From Paulownia fortunei (lineage: Eukaryota; Streptophyta; Magnoliopsida; Lamiales; Paulowniaceae), in contig CM033122.1 of NCBI GenBank assembly GCA_019321725.1, forward strand, positions 2,170,001-2,234,000: a DNA stretch of 64,000 bases, in the 5' to 3' direction. The notes beneath the pieces were generated by a model, which saw nothing but the letters and a program-made list of their open reading frames with translations, was not told the origin of the DNA and ran no database searches. How positions within the stretch are numbered: the first letter of the stretch is position 1; every line of letters starts with the position of its first letter. The translations under genes were made by a program, and so were the position numbers. This document shows positions 11,781-27,700 of the stretch, piece after piece.

Positions 11781-12749
11781 AATCTAAAAGCAACTCTCTT
11801 TCCCCAATTGGGAAATCCCCCCTCAAAAAACACACAGAAGGAACACACAAAAACAAACGCGCCCAAGAAAGTATTTTTCCTGCAATTGCGTCCCTGTTTT
11901 CTCGTTAAATGTTGTATTCGTTATTGTGTACAGGTTTGTCTACTTTCTTTACAAGATAGATGCACAAAGCAAGAGAACAAGAAAGCACATATGGTCATGC
12001 TTATGGTGTGATGCATATACATAGATGTGTGCAGTATTATCGTTTTTCTATTTCTTTATCTGGGTTTTCAAGATTTTGTGTTTCTTGAGTTCTTGTTAAG
12101 TATGGTAGGGCTGCAGGATGATTGGGTTTTAAACATTTTTGAGGGCTTGCTTATTTTTAGAAAGAGTTTATAGATTTTGGATTTTAAGATTGGTTTTAAG
12201 TTGAATTCCCCTGGATATTTTTCCTGTATCCATGGTATCAGATAAATTGGACTTGGAGAGTAGGAAGGTAAAGTAAAAGTTGAGTTTCTCTTGGTTATGT
12301 TTTTTTGTTTTTATACATTATCGATGGGTTGTAATAATGCAAGAGTAATCCTGTGAGACTGTAATTTACTTATAAGTTGGCTTGTTTGTGTTAATATGGT
12401 ACTGATCTTGAGAAAACTTATTCATGTGTTTATCAGGACTTCTTGTCCTCTTCCTTGTAATCTATCTTCCTTTCTTAATGAAAATTTATTTTTATACATA
12501 AAAAATGGTTGTTTATACTGTCGCATTTTCACCATTAAAAATGTATGTTTTGGCCATAAACGATGGAAAATTTTCAATTAGAAAGATTCTTAAATGGGTT
12601 TCTTTCGTATGATTTTCAGGTTTGGATTGCTGTTGCACTGGCTTTGAATTTTAATTTTCTCTAAAATTGGGGTGGGTGGGGGGACTAAGGGCTTGCTCTT
12701 GGTCCCCTGCAAATGAGTTGCAAAAGAAGTTGAGTTCCTTATATCGATA
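11781..12749 (+). other. Putative TIC236 5' leader with an intron
   Basis: From about 11,780 the sequence becomes C/A-rich and leader-like. A plausible donor CAG|GT lies at 11,933/11,934, and a good acceptor TTTTCAG ends at 12,619, about 130 bases before the start codon. A leader intron of about 690 bases is therefore likely. Short reading frames in this stretch (11,696-12,011) show no resemblance to known proteins, and I do not call them genes. Confidence 0.35.
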
Positions 12750-15700
12750 ATGAGTCTTGAACTTCACAGCCCATTTATTGGGGTTCCACTTAAGTGCACT
12801 GTTTTTGGAAGAAGAAACAAGGGAGATTATGCTCACCTGAGGGGAGTTAAATTAAAACCCTCAAAAAAAGGTTCAAATTTTCTATCATGTAAATGTGCAA
12901 AAAAACATGAATGGATCTTCCAGGGCAACCAATTTGTGCACTTTTGTGGGAAAAATGTTGAGTTATTATGGAAGACGTTGGAATTGCGGAGTAGTTGGAT
13001 GATCAATTCTGTCAAACAGCCCATTATTCGAAGCAAGACTTTGGTCAAGTTTATGACCCCAGTATGGGAAGAGGGGTTATTTCTGTTCAGGTGCTCTGTC
13101 TTTTGCACTGTGATATCTGGGGTGTGTTTATTGGTTTGGTATGGACAGTCAAAAGCAAAAGTTTATATTGAAGCCAATCTGTTGCCTTCCGTTTGTACCC
13201 TACTGAGTGATCATATTCAGCGAGAACTTGATTTTGGTAAGGTTCGAAGAATTTCACCTTTAAGCATTACGTTGGAGTCGTGCTCAATTGGGCCTCATAG
13301 TGAAGAGTTCTCTTGTGGCGAGGTTCCCACTGTCAAGCTACGAATCCGTCCCTTTGCGAGCCTGAGAAGGGGAAAAATTGTGATTGATGCTGTTTTGTCC
13401 AATCCAAGTTTATTGGTGGCACAAAAGAAGAACTACACTTGGTTGGGAATACCATATTCAGAAGGCATTCTCCAGAGGCACTTGTCTGCTGAAGAAGGAA
13501 TTGATTATCGTACAAGAACTAGGAGGATTGCGAGAGAGGAAGCTGCTGTGCGCTGGGAGAGGGAAAGAGATGATGCAGCTAGAGTGTCTGCTGAAAAGGG
13601 TTATATCGTTTCTGAGTGCAATTGTGTTCTGCCTGAGGATCTTATGAAGGAGAGTACGAGTCTTCCCTCAAGGTTGGGGGCTCCTGATCCATTCCTTTAT
13701 ATGGATGAGAAATTGCACTGGAGAGATCATCATTGCATGGATGCTGGTGCAGAGTATGATTTGAAACATGCTGATTTAGAAAGATCATTTGGTGCAAAAA
13801 TTTCAACTCCGGAAACTAGCATCTGGTCCAGAATTATGCCAGGGTCTACGAGGCATAAGTTCAAGAGAAAGGCCAATGGAAGAGATTTATCTATGGTAGG
13901 TATTGCTTCTAAAAGAAGACTTCTTGAGCGTAGTGCATCTGCAGCTCGATTATATTTCCAAGGACAATCACTGGGGATGTCTGGAAACTCTACTAAGGGA
14001 TCTGCAGGTTTTGATGCTCAGAATTTGGAGATTTCTCCAGTGCAAAGCAGGGAAGATCCAGCTGCCTCGATTTCTGCAGTGACCAACTCTAAAGGAGATG
14101 CGAGAGCTAAGTATCAGGATGTGAAGGTCGATTATAATGTTGTTAATAGAAAAGTTGAAGTTACTGAGGATGTATTGACAAACAAGGTGATCTCGGAGTT
14201 GGAGAAAGAATCAAAGTCTGACTCTGTTTTTAGAGGAAATTTAGAAATGCAGTCTAGGAATCAGATGAATGCCTTACGTGATCCTTTTCTTTTTCCTTTG
14301 GCTAGAATTAGTAAATCTACGAACTCCAATGATAAGTTTTCATCAGTCAGCAGTGTTGTAGTAATGAGAGGCACCAACAATTGTCCCACAAGTAGTAAAT
14401 ATCTGGAAGGTGATGATATCATTAACACAGATGCCAGAAATGAAACTGTCAGATTGGTTGAGGAGGTGAAGAGTGCTCAGGATGATATTTTGGATAGTCA
14501 AGGGGGCCATTCCTCTAGTAGTTCTAGTCTGACGGAGCTTGAGTCTTCAAGTTCATTGAACCATTTAGAAAGTTTTTCGCCCTTGAGCCCACAATCAAGG
14601 TTATCCTCTGCCTTTAAAAAATTTGGTGAGGCATGGTCTTGTTTACTTGTCAATCCTTTGCAAAGGCTGAAGTCTGAGATTGGTGTGGGAGTTGAGGACA
14701 TATCCACAGAACTAGTTGACGAGATTGGTGAGGATAATACTTCAGGCATAGATAAAATGATTCCTCTTGTTCTTGACTCTGTACATTTTAAAGGTGGTAC
14801 ACTGATGCTGCTCGCATATGGTGATACAGAACCGAGGTAGTTTTACTTGTGCTACTGATAAGTCCACGTTTAAATTCTCTTTTGTTACCTCTGCTATTTC
14901 TTACAGACTAGATCTCTGGGGGTCTCTCCTTTGCTTTTCACGTGCTTGATCTACTAGGTTGCTTTCTGGTTCATTCTTGTAGATTGAAATTTGATGCTGA
15001 TTAAAAATAGCTTAATGTTTTCTGGAATCTATACTGCTTGTTTTTACTTGTGTGAAACTAGAATAGTTTTGTGAAAGCTTTCAAAATTCTTAAGTTCCTT
15101 TTTAAATAGTTGTCGTACTTATGTTTTTCATCAAAACTACTTTCTTTAGAAACGGAACTTCGAAAAACTATTTTATATAAAATTGTGTTTGCTCTGCTGG
15201 AATATGGATTATTCATTTATATGCATTTCTTATTGTATTTTCTTACAGATGCGGGATGCCTTACTCCAAGTATTTCATTGTAATTGTTGTTCCATTGTTG
15301 TTCCTTTTATAGAGAAATGGAAGTTGCTAGTGGACATGTGAAGTTTCAAAATCACTATGGGCGTGTGCATGTGCAGCTTAGTGGAAACTGTAAGATGTGG
15401 AGATCGGATTCGATATCTGAAGATGGTGGGTGGTTGTCCACAGATGTTTATGTTGATATCATTGAGCAGAAATGGCACGCGAATTTGAAAGTAGCAAATC
15501 TCTTTGTTCCGGTAAAATACATTGAGAATGTCAACATTTTACTTAAGTTACTAAGCCATATATGTCGTCCGCAACTTAATTTAGATGAACCTAAGATCCT
15601 ATGTCTTTTTTGCGTAGCTTTTCGAGAGGATTTTAGACCTTCCAATTACATGGTCTAAAGGAAGAGCTAGTGGCGAGGTGCTTCTCTAACTTCTTAGTTT

Positions 15701-18700
15701 CTCTTGCAAAATGTATCCACTTACATGATATGGGTCCCTTCAGTGCAAGTTGAAAATTTATCTGTATGTGCATTTATATAAATGTTGAAGAGCTGTCTTA
15801 AACTTCATTGTCTTGTTAGATGTTGCATTTCTATTTTGCATGCAAAAAGCCAGGATTGTTGCTGTAATTACAAGGATCTTATATATTCTTCTGATTCAAT
15901 TTCTAGGGACACACAAAGTTGTGCCACTTTCTCATATTCTGATTAATATGAAATATTTGTTATTGAAGTTGTTTCTTGACACAAAGTAGCATTATTGGGT
16001 GGTTGCGCTGAAGCTAAGAATTCTACCTTAAGGGCTTTGTATCTATTAAATATCTTAAGAAACTGTATCAAACTAATCTGGAGCTACTTTACCTAGTTTC
16101 TTTGTAGATGAGAAGATTTTGTTTGACCTGATTGTCAGAGTACTCTAATTCTAATTGAGGAAAAAGTGTGGTATTTTTTGTGGTCATTTTCTAGAAAAAA
16201 ACAAAATTTTGACACGCCTAAAATACCAGGAAAGTTCACAGGCCTTGGTTGTTCAGATCTAAAGAAAATGGGCTCTATGCTAAATTTCTCCCATAAAACT
16301 ATAATGGACTTAATGCCAATGCTTGTAGGATGTGTATGTTGTTTCAATCAAGCTAGTTCGGTTAACGTATTAATAGTTTCCAAGATGTTTATCTAATTAT
16401 AGGTTAAAATTTGCTTGCACTCAAGGCATGTCACAACAGGAAATCAGTATTTGCATGGGCAAGAATATTTTCGAAGTAGCCTACTTCTACTGATAAAAAG
16501 TTTTCTGGAAAATCGAAGTGTCTACCTAAGCAATTGACTGCATGGATGCACAAAAGTAGGGAAAGATATTTGCTTCTATAGCAATGGTATGGATTTGGAA
16601 TATGACAGGACCACATGCTCTTCAGTTTCAAGATTCTGCCCCTGTAATCCTCAAGGGGGTTTGGATCGTTTTGCGTAGGCTGGGAGCTATGTTTTCACGA
16701 TGGTAAATTTCATTTTCAAGGGCTAGTTTCTTGATTTAAATTCGTGATGGTTATTTGGCTATGCTGTGAAGATCATAGGCTCACTTGTTCATTTTATATG
16801 GGTGCTGAACATCTGATTCCTAATTCCTATTGTTCTTGGTTAATATGTGAATGAAAACTTCTGCACTTTCCATGAGATCCAATATTTTGCGTTTATTTTT
16901 GGTTGAGCTAACAAATAATTATTGCGGCATAGATGCTTGAGTTCAAAAGAAAGAGCAGAACAGGATTGTCCTCAAGTTAACCAATCCTGAACATCATTTC
17001 TAAAAATAACTAGGATTACATTCTTTTCACTGTGTTGTTTGACTGCTATTTGTCTGTTTATTTAATGTTTAGACAACAGGTAATATCCAATTTGTCACTT
17101 TTGAGAGCCTTTTTTTTTTTTTTTTCGGGTCATGCCTTTTCATTTCTTCCAACTGGTCCAATAGATTATTATTTTCTCAGAGAGTGCAAAGTATTCCTAC
17201 CACAAATCTTATTGGATTTGATATATTATATCTGACATTGAACTTTTCTGTTAACAGGTTCACATATGTATGTCAACAGGAGAAACTTTTCCTAATCTTC
17301 ACGGGCAGCTAGATGTAACGGGGCTGGCCTTTCACATATATGATGCTCCATCATGGTTTTCTGTATGTCTTTGTGACCTTTTATTACCTCTCTTCTTGCA
17401 TGAACTCTCTTCCAATTTCTGTTTTATCATTCATCACATTGAAAATCATTAAAGCTGTGTTATGTTGTTGGGGGGTGGTCAGGACACATGAAAAATTCTT
17501 CCATTTGCAGTCAGTTGCATGGTCAACCTAGTTTCTTTCTTGGTCATATAAAAGAATAGTTACGGTAAGTAGTTATAGCTGTGGAGTCAATTGCTGTCAT
17601 GAGCTTCTAAGAGGATTAACTAGTTTAAATGAGTTGAGGCTCGACACTTTGAAGTCTTTAGGATTAATTCTTGTACAAGTAAAAAGCCTCCTATTGTCTC
17701 TTGTTTGACTGTGGTAGCATAGAGTATCAGCTAGCACTATATAAGGGCAGAAGTTGGTTGTTTATGCAATTGATGAATTGTCTTGTTAGTGTCTCATAAG
17801 ATGAAGAAAAACTGATGTAAGATACGAGGAAAATGACAGTTATTTGATGAATATGCTATATCAACACTATTGATGAACAGCTAGTACTAATGCATATGCA
17901 TGAGGAATGCTTTCTTAGGGTGGATAAGTAAATTAAAAATCATATAATGTTATGTAAAAGAGGTGATTTGTGGTTGTCATCAGTCAATTCAGTGGAATTA
18001 AGTCAATTAGACATATAAAATTGGTCCATATGGCACAACCCACCTAATAAATTTGCTTGATTTCTATCATGGATGTCTTGATATGCATGAACGAGTCACT
18101 AATCATCACTAAGGGAGTCATTTTGGTTATTTATTCATTTTCTAACTGCTAATGATATCTGTCATTTCATGGGCCAAAATGATTTAGTATCAGATAAGCA
18201 AATGAATCTGTTTCTAATTTGTAACACCAACCTGATACACACACAACATGCAAATGGGAGGACTATATTTCATCAAACCCATTTAGTCCATCCCGTCCAA
18301 CTTAATATTATGCATAAAACCAATTAGGACTTATATGTATGAATTCAATTTTGAAGAAATAATATCATGCGATCACATTGTGAATTTTTTTTTATTGATA
18401 ATAGAAGAATGTCGCAAGCTTGACAGTTCATGGTCTACCTCTGTGGATGCAATGTCTCTATCAATTAACTCTATCAATTTTCCTATTATTAAGTAAGAGA
18501 GAAAATTAATGAGAGTTGATATAAAGGATAAAGAAGAGCAGAGGGTACCAAGCAGGAGAGAAGAAATTGCCTTAAAGTTCTCAACTTCAATATATTAGTA
18601 TATCATTACCTGACATGTAGGTCGGAAGTGGATTTGTGTCATTGCATTTACATGGAGATGTGAGTATAAGATTGCCTGTGTATACGTTGTCCTAGCAATT

Positions 18701-21700
18701 TTCATCTTCTGGAAGGTTCTCTTAAGTTTTCATATATTGCAGTTTCAGATATCTCCCTATGTAGCCCAGCTGATTCTTTGAGCATCTCTGTAGGTTCTGT
18801 TATCTTCATTTTGTGTTGTTGTGGACTGGAAAGGCTATATTAATGCAAGATGTCATCTAATGCTTGATGGTTTGTTTGGTTAGGGGATGGTGTTTCACAA
18901 GCATACATTTTGTCAAGTTCTCCAGTATTAAATGACAAGCCCAAATGGATGTATGATGGGGTGGAGGGAATTCAATTCGTCATAAATAACATCCTTTTCT
19001 ATAGTTTCCTCTTTTCAATTGAGTGAGACATCTTTGTCTCCTACAGTATCTCTCTCTTTCTAATCTCCTTCTTATCCCCCACCCTCCACCACCAAGAGAC
19101 CCAGAAAAGGTAAGAAAAGACAAAAATTCCAAAAGGTAAAATCCCCTTGTAGTTTTATCTCTACTGGGATTCCGCTGGCTTTAGCTTCATGATGTCATCA
19201 AGTGTCTAAAGAATAAAATTGCCAATACTAGAAAGAAGAAGTTTTATTAATGTGGTCGCTCATTGATGTATATGAGTAAATGGAGCGTCTGTAATCAGTA
19301 TGTAATTTTATAATTACATACCCATATTTCGAATAATATAATCAACCTCCTATACAACATCACCTTTTATGTTCTTTTTTCCCCATAAACCACCATATGC
19401 ATGATGGGCAGTTAGGCAGAACTTTGGAGGGGGGCATAGAATCTGACCTTCAATACGTCAAAACTATAGGAAATAGATCAATTTGCTACTACTTAAATTT
19501 CATGGGCTCAGCTCAGGCTCAGGCTCCTAGTTCTCATAGATCTCTTACTTAACATCATTGGATATAGCAATCTGCACTGAAAGAATAGCATAAATACAAT
19601 GCCCACTATTTCTTTCTAGCATTCGACTTGTACAATAAGATTATATATATCAGATGAAAGATTTTTGCATTTAATTGAATTGTCATAATGCTTCATGACT
19701 AGACAATTTCTGCTAAGTAGTTCAAATGATCAGGAATCGTTATGACTGTTATGCATATTGTTTGGATAATTTGATGAGCCTATTCCAACTATAGAAGACC
19801 ACAAGAGAAATTTTTTGGTTGTGATACTCCTTAAGTTTCAATTATTGTCGTTCCGTATGGTTCAAGTATATTTTTCCTACTTACATTATGGTGTTTTTAA
19901 GTATTTTTAAGGGTTATAGGCCACCTTTTTATACAGGATATGTCTGCAAGTTTGTTTTTTCGTGCCCAGCGAATCTTTTTGCACAATGCCAGGGGCTGGT
20001 TTGGTGATATTCCTTTAGAAGCATCTGGGGATTTAGGCATTGATCCAGAGGAAGGAGAATATCACCTAATGTGTCAGGTATATCATTGCTTTTGCCACTA
20101 CAAGTAATGTTATCCATCCGATGGATTTCCCTTTGAAACCAAGTGTTATCATGTGCATTTTATAGAGTGGTTATTATGTGCTTCCTTCCTTTCTCATGCT
20201 GTTTTTTCAAAGTTGACAACTAAAATGAAATATTGACCTTAGTAAATATTATTTAAGATGCAATAACTTTTACTTGCAGACATGGAAGTGAGTTCTTTGC
20301 TATTCAAGATTTTCAATTTGGATTGCCAACACATTTTCTGCTGTAGATTTCTTCTTGCTGCGATGTCACATCCCCACAAACATATATAAAAGTGAAACCA
20401 TTCTGAATATGGCCATCTCTTCAAAATTTAAAGTTTTCACCTGGAAAATTATGGTTTGGCTTTAGGCTCTTTTGTCATCTAACCTGATTCAAGGGATTGT
20501 TGCTTTTGATACCTCCAGGTTTAATATAACAAAAGGTTAGGTGTTGAACAAGAGTTCGTGGAAGCAGGTCCTTACGAATGTTAGGAGGTTTCTTCCCTTA
20601 TCACTTCGGTAATCACAATATGAATTAATCTCAATTAGTCCTGGTTGCCAACCTTCAAGTTCGTGTAGGTTACTGTTTCTGGAAGAAAACTGAATAAATA
20701 AATGATTAGAAGCTGAAAACATACTTGAGGGCAATAGTTTCGTGGGTATTGCATTTTTGTTTTCTTTATAGTTCTATTTTGCATTTCATTTATTCAATCA
20801 AATTTGAGTTAACCTATCTAGAAGTTAGGAAAAGCAGAAAGATGGGATACCAATCTCCTTGGTCTATGACAGAGTATGCTTTTTATTATAGAATTATTTG
20901 AACGGAAACTAATGATATGTGGAAACTATAAGTGTTGATGGATCTTCTTGAAGTTTGTGGTATCTTTGTCTTTTAAATTTTAATGTGGGAGAAGGACCGC
21001 ATACACAGTTTCTTTCTCTCTCTCTCTCTTCACTATTCTAAGTTTAGTTTAGTTGTTGACATTCTGAGGCTGGCATCTCAGGTTCCATCCGTAGAAGTGA
21101 ATGCCTTGATGAAAACATTCAAGATGAAGCCTTTGTTATTTCCGGTATGTGTCTCCTTTTTCCTCTGGATGATTGAATTTGTGAATTAATCTTTGTTCTG
21201 ATGTCTTTCTCCTCTGTTTTTATCTTGACAAATACCAGTTTGTTTGACCAAACTACTAATTAAATTATTAAAGTAACTTCAAGCTCTATGGTTCTGAGTA
21301 CTGAATTTTCATAAAATGGCAAAAGATCTGATATCTTCCATGGAGTATAATTAAGATGATATTATCTGCATATATAGCTGAAAATGTAAGTTATGTTCTT
21401 AGCTTTTTAATGCCTGAATTTGGTTTTAGAGCCCTATATTTTCTAACAGATACTACCTGGATCATCAATATTTGTGATGAAAAGTGTGGAACAAGTTAAC
21501 ATGTAGATTGCAGACTACTGTTAAAATCTTCTGGAGTATCTGTAGGGTAACTTAAGGTTGCATTTTACTCCACTTATAGCGTGTCATTCTTTAAGAACTA
21601 TATTTATCTACCATTTCAGAATGCAGAAAGCCTTCCATTTTCAATAAATTGGAGGTGATTTTGAGTCTGTAAAACTGAGCCGCAGAACCATGCCAATAGG

Positions 21701-24700
21701 ACCACTGCCGCTACCACACTACCACATCCTTATAGCTGTGCAACTAGATATTTTATCATTGCAACCTCCATCGACGTAAGCAATTGTCACACCACCATTT
21801 CTTGCACCAAGTCCTCCAAAGCACCATTACCCACTTTCCTCTTCAAATTAAGACACCAACACCATAATAAACTATCTACACCATGCTCTGGATCACCACA
21901 AGCCTTAACTACTACTACTTGAATACTACTTCTATGATTATTTCTGCAAAAAACAACTAGCAATTGAGACACCACAAAACTGGCATATCTGCTCCGAATG
22001 ACTCATACTTGATGAATTCAAGTTAAATTGCCATAACTAAGAGAACCCTTGAGCTCAAATTCAAGCATGTACACATACACATTTGTACAGACATGTTTGA
22101 ATTATGTATGCATTTACTTATGCTCTGTTAGTTTTCCTGCATTCTTGAAGATCTTTCTCCTGATTTTTTGTAAAGCACGTTCTAAAATTTTGGCTTGACT
22201 TGTAGATTGATTTGCAAAGTGGATTTTACCCTGAATTGTCTTCTTATTTGTTTCTGGTATCACTCTGATGAGGTTGGCCCTTTTGTTCTTCTTAACATTA
22301 AACCTAATTAATTTCCTCCATTTACTTCAGTTGGCGGGATCAGTAACAGCTGTGTTCAATTGTCAAGGCCCGTTGGATGCTCCTGTGTTTGTGGGGAGTG
22401 CATTGGTCTCAAGGAAACTCATCCATTTGTCTGCTGATACTCCTCAATCAGCTGCATATGAGGCAATGATGAATAATAAAGAGGCTGGTGCAGTGGCAGC
22501 CATTGACCATGTTCCATTCTCTTATGTTTCTGCGAACTTTACCTTTAATACTGATAATTGTGTGAGTTTTTATTTGAAAATAATCCATAGTCACAATTGG
22601 CCTGAGTTTTTATTCCTTTCTTTTCCATATGCTCATTTTCCTGCTTACACGTGGCAGGTTGCTGACCTTTATGGAATCAGAGCTACACTTGTTGATGGTG
22701 GTGAAATTCGCGGGGCGGGAAATGCTTGGATTTGTCCTGAGGTGTTTATTTGCCTAGAAGACAGTATAGTTGACAGTGAATATAAATAAGCTGCATCAAT
22801 AAATTTAATTGTTTTATTCCATGAATTTCTTATGTTAAAATTATATTAAAAGAAAACTGGATCTGCAACCCAGGTTAGTTCTGCCACTTCATCCTATATA
22901 ATTAACTCTAGCTTTCAAGATTTAAATGGTGATTAGTTGATCAATAAAAATCATGTATTAGTACTGTTACACCATTGAATCGTGACTGCATAGTGCAATG
23001 TGATAAATAGACATTAATGTTGAATTAGTATTACAGAGATTTCTAGGAGAAGTTTCAATGCTCAAACTGGATTTTGCTTTATTTATGTAGGTTATGAACC
23101 TGTAGATGTTATAATTAAATACATTGGGGTCTTATGTGGATCAATTCTCTGTAATATGATCTTAATTCAGAAGAAGCATTTTCTACTATTTTTGCTTTCT
23201 TTGGTATCAATTTAATCCATTAATTACATGAAGCCCGGACATTTTTGTATATCTGGTTTCATCTGATGTTATTATTGTAGGGTGAGGTTGATGACACAGC
23301 GATGGATGTTAACTTTTCAGGCAACTTATGTTTTGATAAAATTATGCATCGGTATATACCTGGTTATCTTCAAACAATGCCCCTTAAGTTAGGGGATCTG
23401 AATGGAGAAACAAAAGTTTCTGGCTCGTTGTTAAGACCGTAAGATTTCTTGCTATGCCTTTCTAAATGTTGATGGATTCAGTAGTCTCCATGGATTAATA
23501 TTTTCTGGAGAAATTTCTTCATTCATTATCATCGCGGAAATGTGAGTATAGTCCATTTTTATGAGTGTAGGAGATTTGATATCAAATGGACTGCACCAAG
23601 AGCTGAGGGATCGCTTTCTGATGCTCGTGGAGATGTCATAATTTCACATGATCACATTTCTGTCAATTCTTCTTCTACTGCTTTTGAATTGTATACAAAA
23701 GTTTTAACATCATATCCTGATGAAAACTGGTTAGACTGGAGAGAGTGTGGTAAAGTGGTTGCCATGCCTTTCTCTGTGGAAGGAGTTGAATTGGATCTAC
23801 GAATGCGCAATTTTGAATTTTTCAACTTGGTTTCTTCCTATGCATTTGATTCTCTGAGGCCAGTGCATTTGAAAGCAACAGGAAAAATTAAGTTTCAAGG
23901 GAAGGTTAACAAGAATTGCTACAGCATTGACAACCGAGTCTTGCAATCTGATAAGAATTTAGAATTGCCCCTGATGGAAGGTGATGAAGATGCAAAGAGT
24001 ATTTCTGGTGATATTTCAATCTCAGGTTTAAAACTCAATCAATTGATGCTGGCTCCTCAGTTAGCTGGAGTATTGAACATAACATCTAAGGGTATCAAGG
24101 TTTGTCTCACAGCCCTTTGTCCTCTAAATAGTTGTTTCTTATTAGTAATCCTTAAAGATGTCATATTCATTTGGATCCTGGTGACTCATGCCTAAAATGG
24201 GTTTAGCTGGTATATTTATCTTCTAGCTCAAGTGAGTTTAGTTTCTCCATGGGGAGCCTGAAAACAATAGAAACGCTTTCACGCTCAAACTTATTAATCT
24301 TCAATCTGATTTTCCCTGTTAGGATAGATCATTTGTATTCTTTTACAATTCAAGTTGCTTCAGGAAGCTAAAGTTAGTAAACTCAAAATTTCCTCATAAA
24401 TATGTTCAGTTTTCTTGTTCTATAAAGGGTTGTATGGTGGCTCAAGATGACTAGTATTTCAATCAGAAAACCCCTGCAAATGCTGCTTATACATTTAACG
24501 CTTTCTCTTTAGTACATGGAAATTGGAAATATTTATCCTACAATATCGTTAGAACTATCTTTAAAACCATATACTTATTGCATAAATGAGTGAAATATTA
24601 AATGCTGCTTTCTTCTCCGTATATGAAGCTCAAATCACCAGTACATTTTTCCAGCAACTCCTTTATTTTATTTGGTGATGCAGTTGGATGCTACAGGTCG

Positions 24701-27700
24701 GCCAGACGAAAGTCTTGCAGTAGAACTTGTAGGACCTTTGCAATCAACTTCTGAAGAAAATCTAGCCGGAAAGTTACTGTCCTTTTCTCTGCAGAAAGGT
24801 CACCTGAAAGCTAATGCATGTTATCGTCCACTACACTCAACTAACTTGGAGGTCCTTTCCACCTTTTTTTTTATGACTTAATTTGCTTCTAACGCTCTGT
24901 GTATTTTTTCTAGCCTTTTTATTATGATGTACTCTTTTATATGCAATCAGGTACGCCATTTACCGCTTGATGAACTGGAGCTAGCCTCGCTCCGTGGGGC
25001 AATTTCAAGAGTAAACCTCTTAGACTACTCAATGTTATTTGTGATGCTCCTGGTTTGGGAATGGTGTGAAATTTTTTTAGAAGAGTTTCCACATCCCCTT
25101 ACTTTGTGACGGCTGTAGTTTTGTTTGCATCTATTCTTTAATTTGCTGTTTCAAGCTTGCTTAGTCAAATTGTTGATTCATCTATTTGGTTGGTTGAATG
25201 GACTGAATATCTGATTAAAGTTGTTAATATTGTTTACTTCTGTTTATTGAAAATAAGTAATTAGAATTGGACAGATACATAGTTGTCTCAAAGCATTTTG
25301 AAATTGGAGAATTGCTGTATGCCCAATGACTTAAACTAGCTTTGTGCATTTCCCTTTAAATTAGTGCTTTCAATAGTAGATGAAGATAATGCTTGTAGCT
25401 GTAAAAGGTATACTTCTGTCTTTGGAGAACATAATAAACATTGAAATAAGTGCGATGTGACTTTTATTTTAAGCTATAGTTTTTATTTTGTTTTCTTTTT
25501 TCCCTTTTCCAGGCAGAACTTCAGTTGAACTTTCAGAAAAGAAGGGGCCATGGTGTGTTATCTGTTCTCCGGCCAAAATTCAGTGGTGTGTTGGGCGAAG
25601 CTCTAGATGTGGCTGCCAGATGGAGTGGGGATGTGGTCAGTACCTTAACCATATCTATTTCAGATTAAGCAGTATCTGGCTTCTTCTGAGGTTTGTTTTG
25701 AATATGACTGACAATCAGTTTTATGATTATATTGCAATCTTTCAGTTTAGGGATATTCTTAATGGAAACAGTTCTACTAAAGAGACTGGTGCTTTTGCAA
25801 TTAATTTTTTGTTTTATAAGTTAAATTTAAGATATCAGAACTCCATTTTTAAAGCTATTTTGAATGTTTGGAAGTGTACTATGTGTCTTTAATTGTTCAT
25901 TCACACCACTTTTTAGCTAATTCCTGACAATGTACCTCCAACACAACTCATCTGAAAGAAAAGAGACGTTTGTGTTGATAATTTCAGCCAACCTAGTAGT
26001 TTCATCTATTTCTTTTCTAGCTTTCCTTTCCCTTATTGTTTTTGTCCTTGCCCATTGTATAATTTTTTATTTCAATGTCCATATTATTTTGCCTAATGTT
26101 ATTAAGTATTTATTAGTTGTTATATTTAATTTTTTGTTTTTAAAGCAAGTAATGGGAAGATCTCTTACAAAGTTTGTAAAAAATGCCTTAATAAGCAAAA
26201 TAATGCTATTATCTTCTTAAAAGTTAGCCCATGATAGGTAACATGAATTACCTTTCCCCATGATAAGACAAGATTAAGACTTTTGCTCATGTATCCATAT
26301 AATACTATGAATTAAGAGATGCATTAGGATATTGTGGACATGCTTTATCATTATCAAATTCTGAAAAAATGAAATTATGGTCGATCGTGTCTTTTTCTTA
26401 ATTTTGATTGTAGAAGATACAATTTTTTTTTTCACTTATTGGAAATCTTAATCAAATGGTGCAAGCATTATTTGACTTTTAGGAGATTAATCTAGGGCAG
26501 GCAACAGGTTGCATTCCAACATTTTGCTCGAGGCAGAGAAATGGCTTCTCAGTAACGAGTCATTTTAACTCATGAGGTCCTCATTTTTGAAAACTTGAGA
26601 TAATTGTATATAAAACACAGAACACAGGTTCTTCTTTGCTGATTTCTTCCTTGTATCTTTGGGCTAATCAATGGGGATGAATTGTTTTGTCAGTGAATTA
26701 TATGTCATATTGGCTGTATTTTCGGTTGATTTTTTGACCACTCTCATGTTGCATAGCTGGGGGGGTAAAAACATTATTTATATTTTTATGTTATTTTAGT
26801 GGTGTATGTGAGTGGAATAGTATGGTTGATATTCATGTTTGTTGCTGGTTAATACTTTTTGGATATAGATCACTGTTGAAAGAGCAATCTTGGAACAAAG
26901 CAATAGCAAATATGAACTACAAGGGGAGTATGTATTGCCTGGCTCGCGGGATCGAAGCCCTGCTGGAAAGGAAAAAGGTAGCTTGTTCCAGAAAGTAATG
27001 ACTGGTCATCTTGGTAGTATGATCTCTTCTATGGGTAGATGGAGAATGAGACTAGAGGTTCCTAATGCTGAGATTGCTGAAATGCTTCCACTTGCTAGGC
27101 TTCTTTCTCGAAGTTCTGATCCTGCGGTTCAATCTAGATCGAAGGTTGTAGTCTACTAAAGTGTGATGGATGACTATGTTTGGTATCATTTTTCTTTCCC
27201 TATTTTCATTCTCAATCACGTTTCCATTACATATTTCCTCCTAATACACACATTCTCTAATACATTCTCCCAGAAAACAAAAAACAAAACCAAACACACA
27301 GATTCTTTTGTATGAACTGTGTTACTTCATAATAGAAACGCAGTCCTATGTTGTGTTGTTCAGGAGCTTTGGTCCTTTCATGTTCTTCCAATAAGAACTT
27401 TGTTTCGCTTGTATGGAAACATGCATATGCATGAACTCATCCAACGGACTTTTATTGTTAGATATTTACTTGGAATAATCAACTTAGATATTTTAGTTGT
27501 AGGCACTGAATTTGGTATCGCTTCTGGGGTTTGGGGGGTTCAGATGATTTTCAGTTTTAATTCATCTTCTGGTTTCCTTAGATATCATAATGAAAAAGGT
27601 GGTAGTTAAGGAACACAATCTTTAATGTGAGAATGTGAAAGCCATCTACTGATATAATCTCTATAGTCTGCAAATGTATTTGTTTGAAGTTCACCCTTTT

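Noticed and set aside
11696..12011. Two overlapping short reading frames upstream of TIC236
   Set aside because: They resemble no known protein, have no splice partners and lie in leader-like, C/A-rich sequence. They are best explained as untranslated leader.
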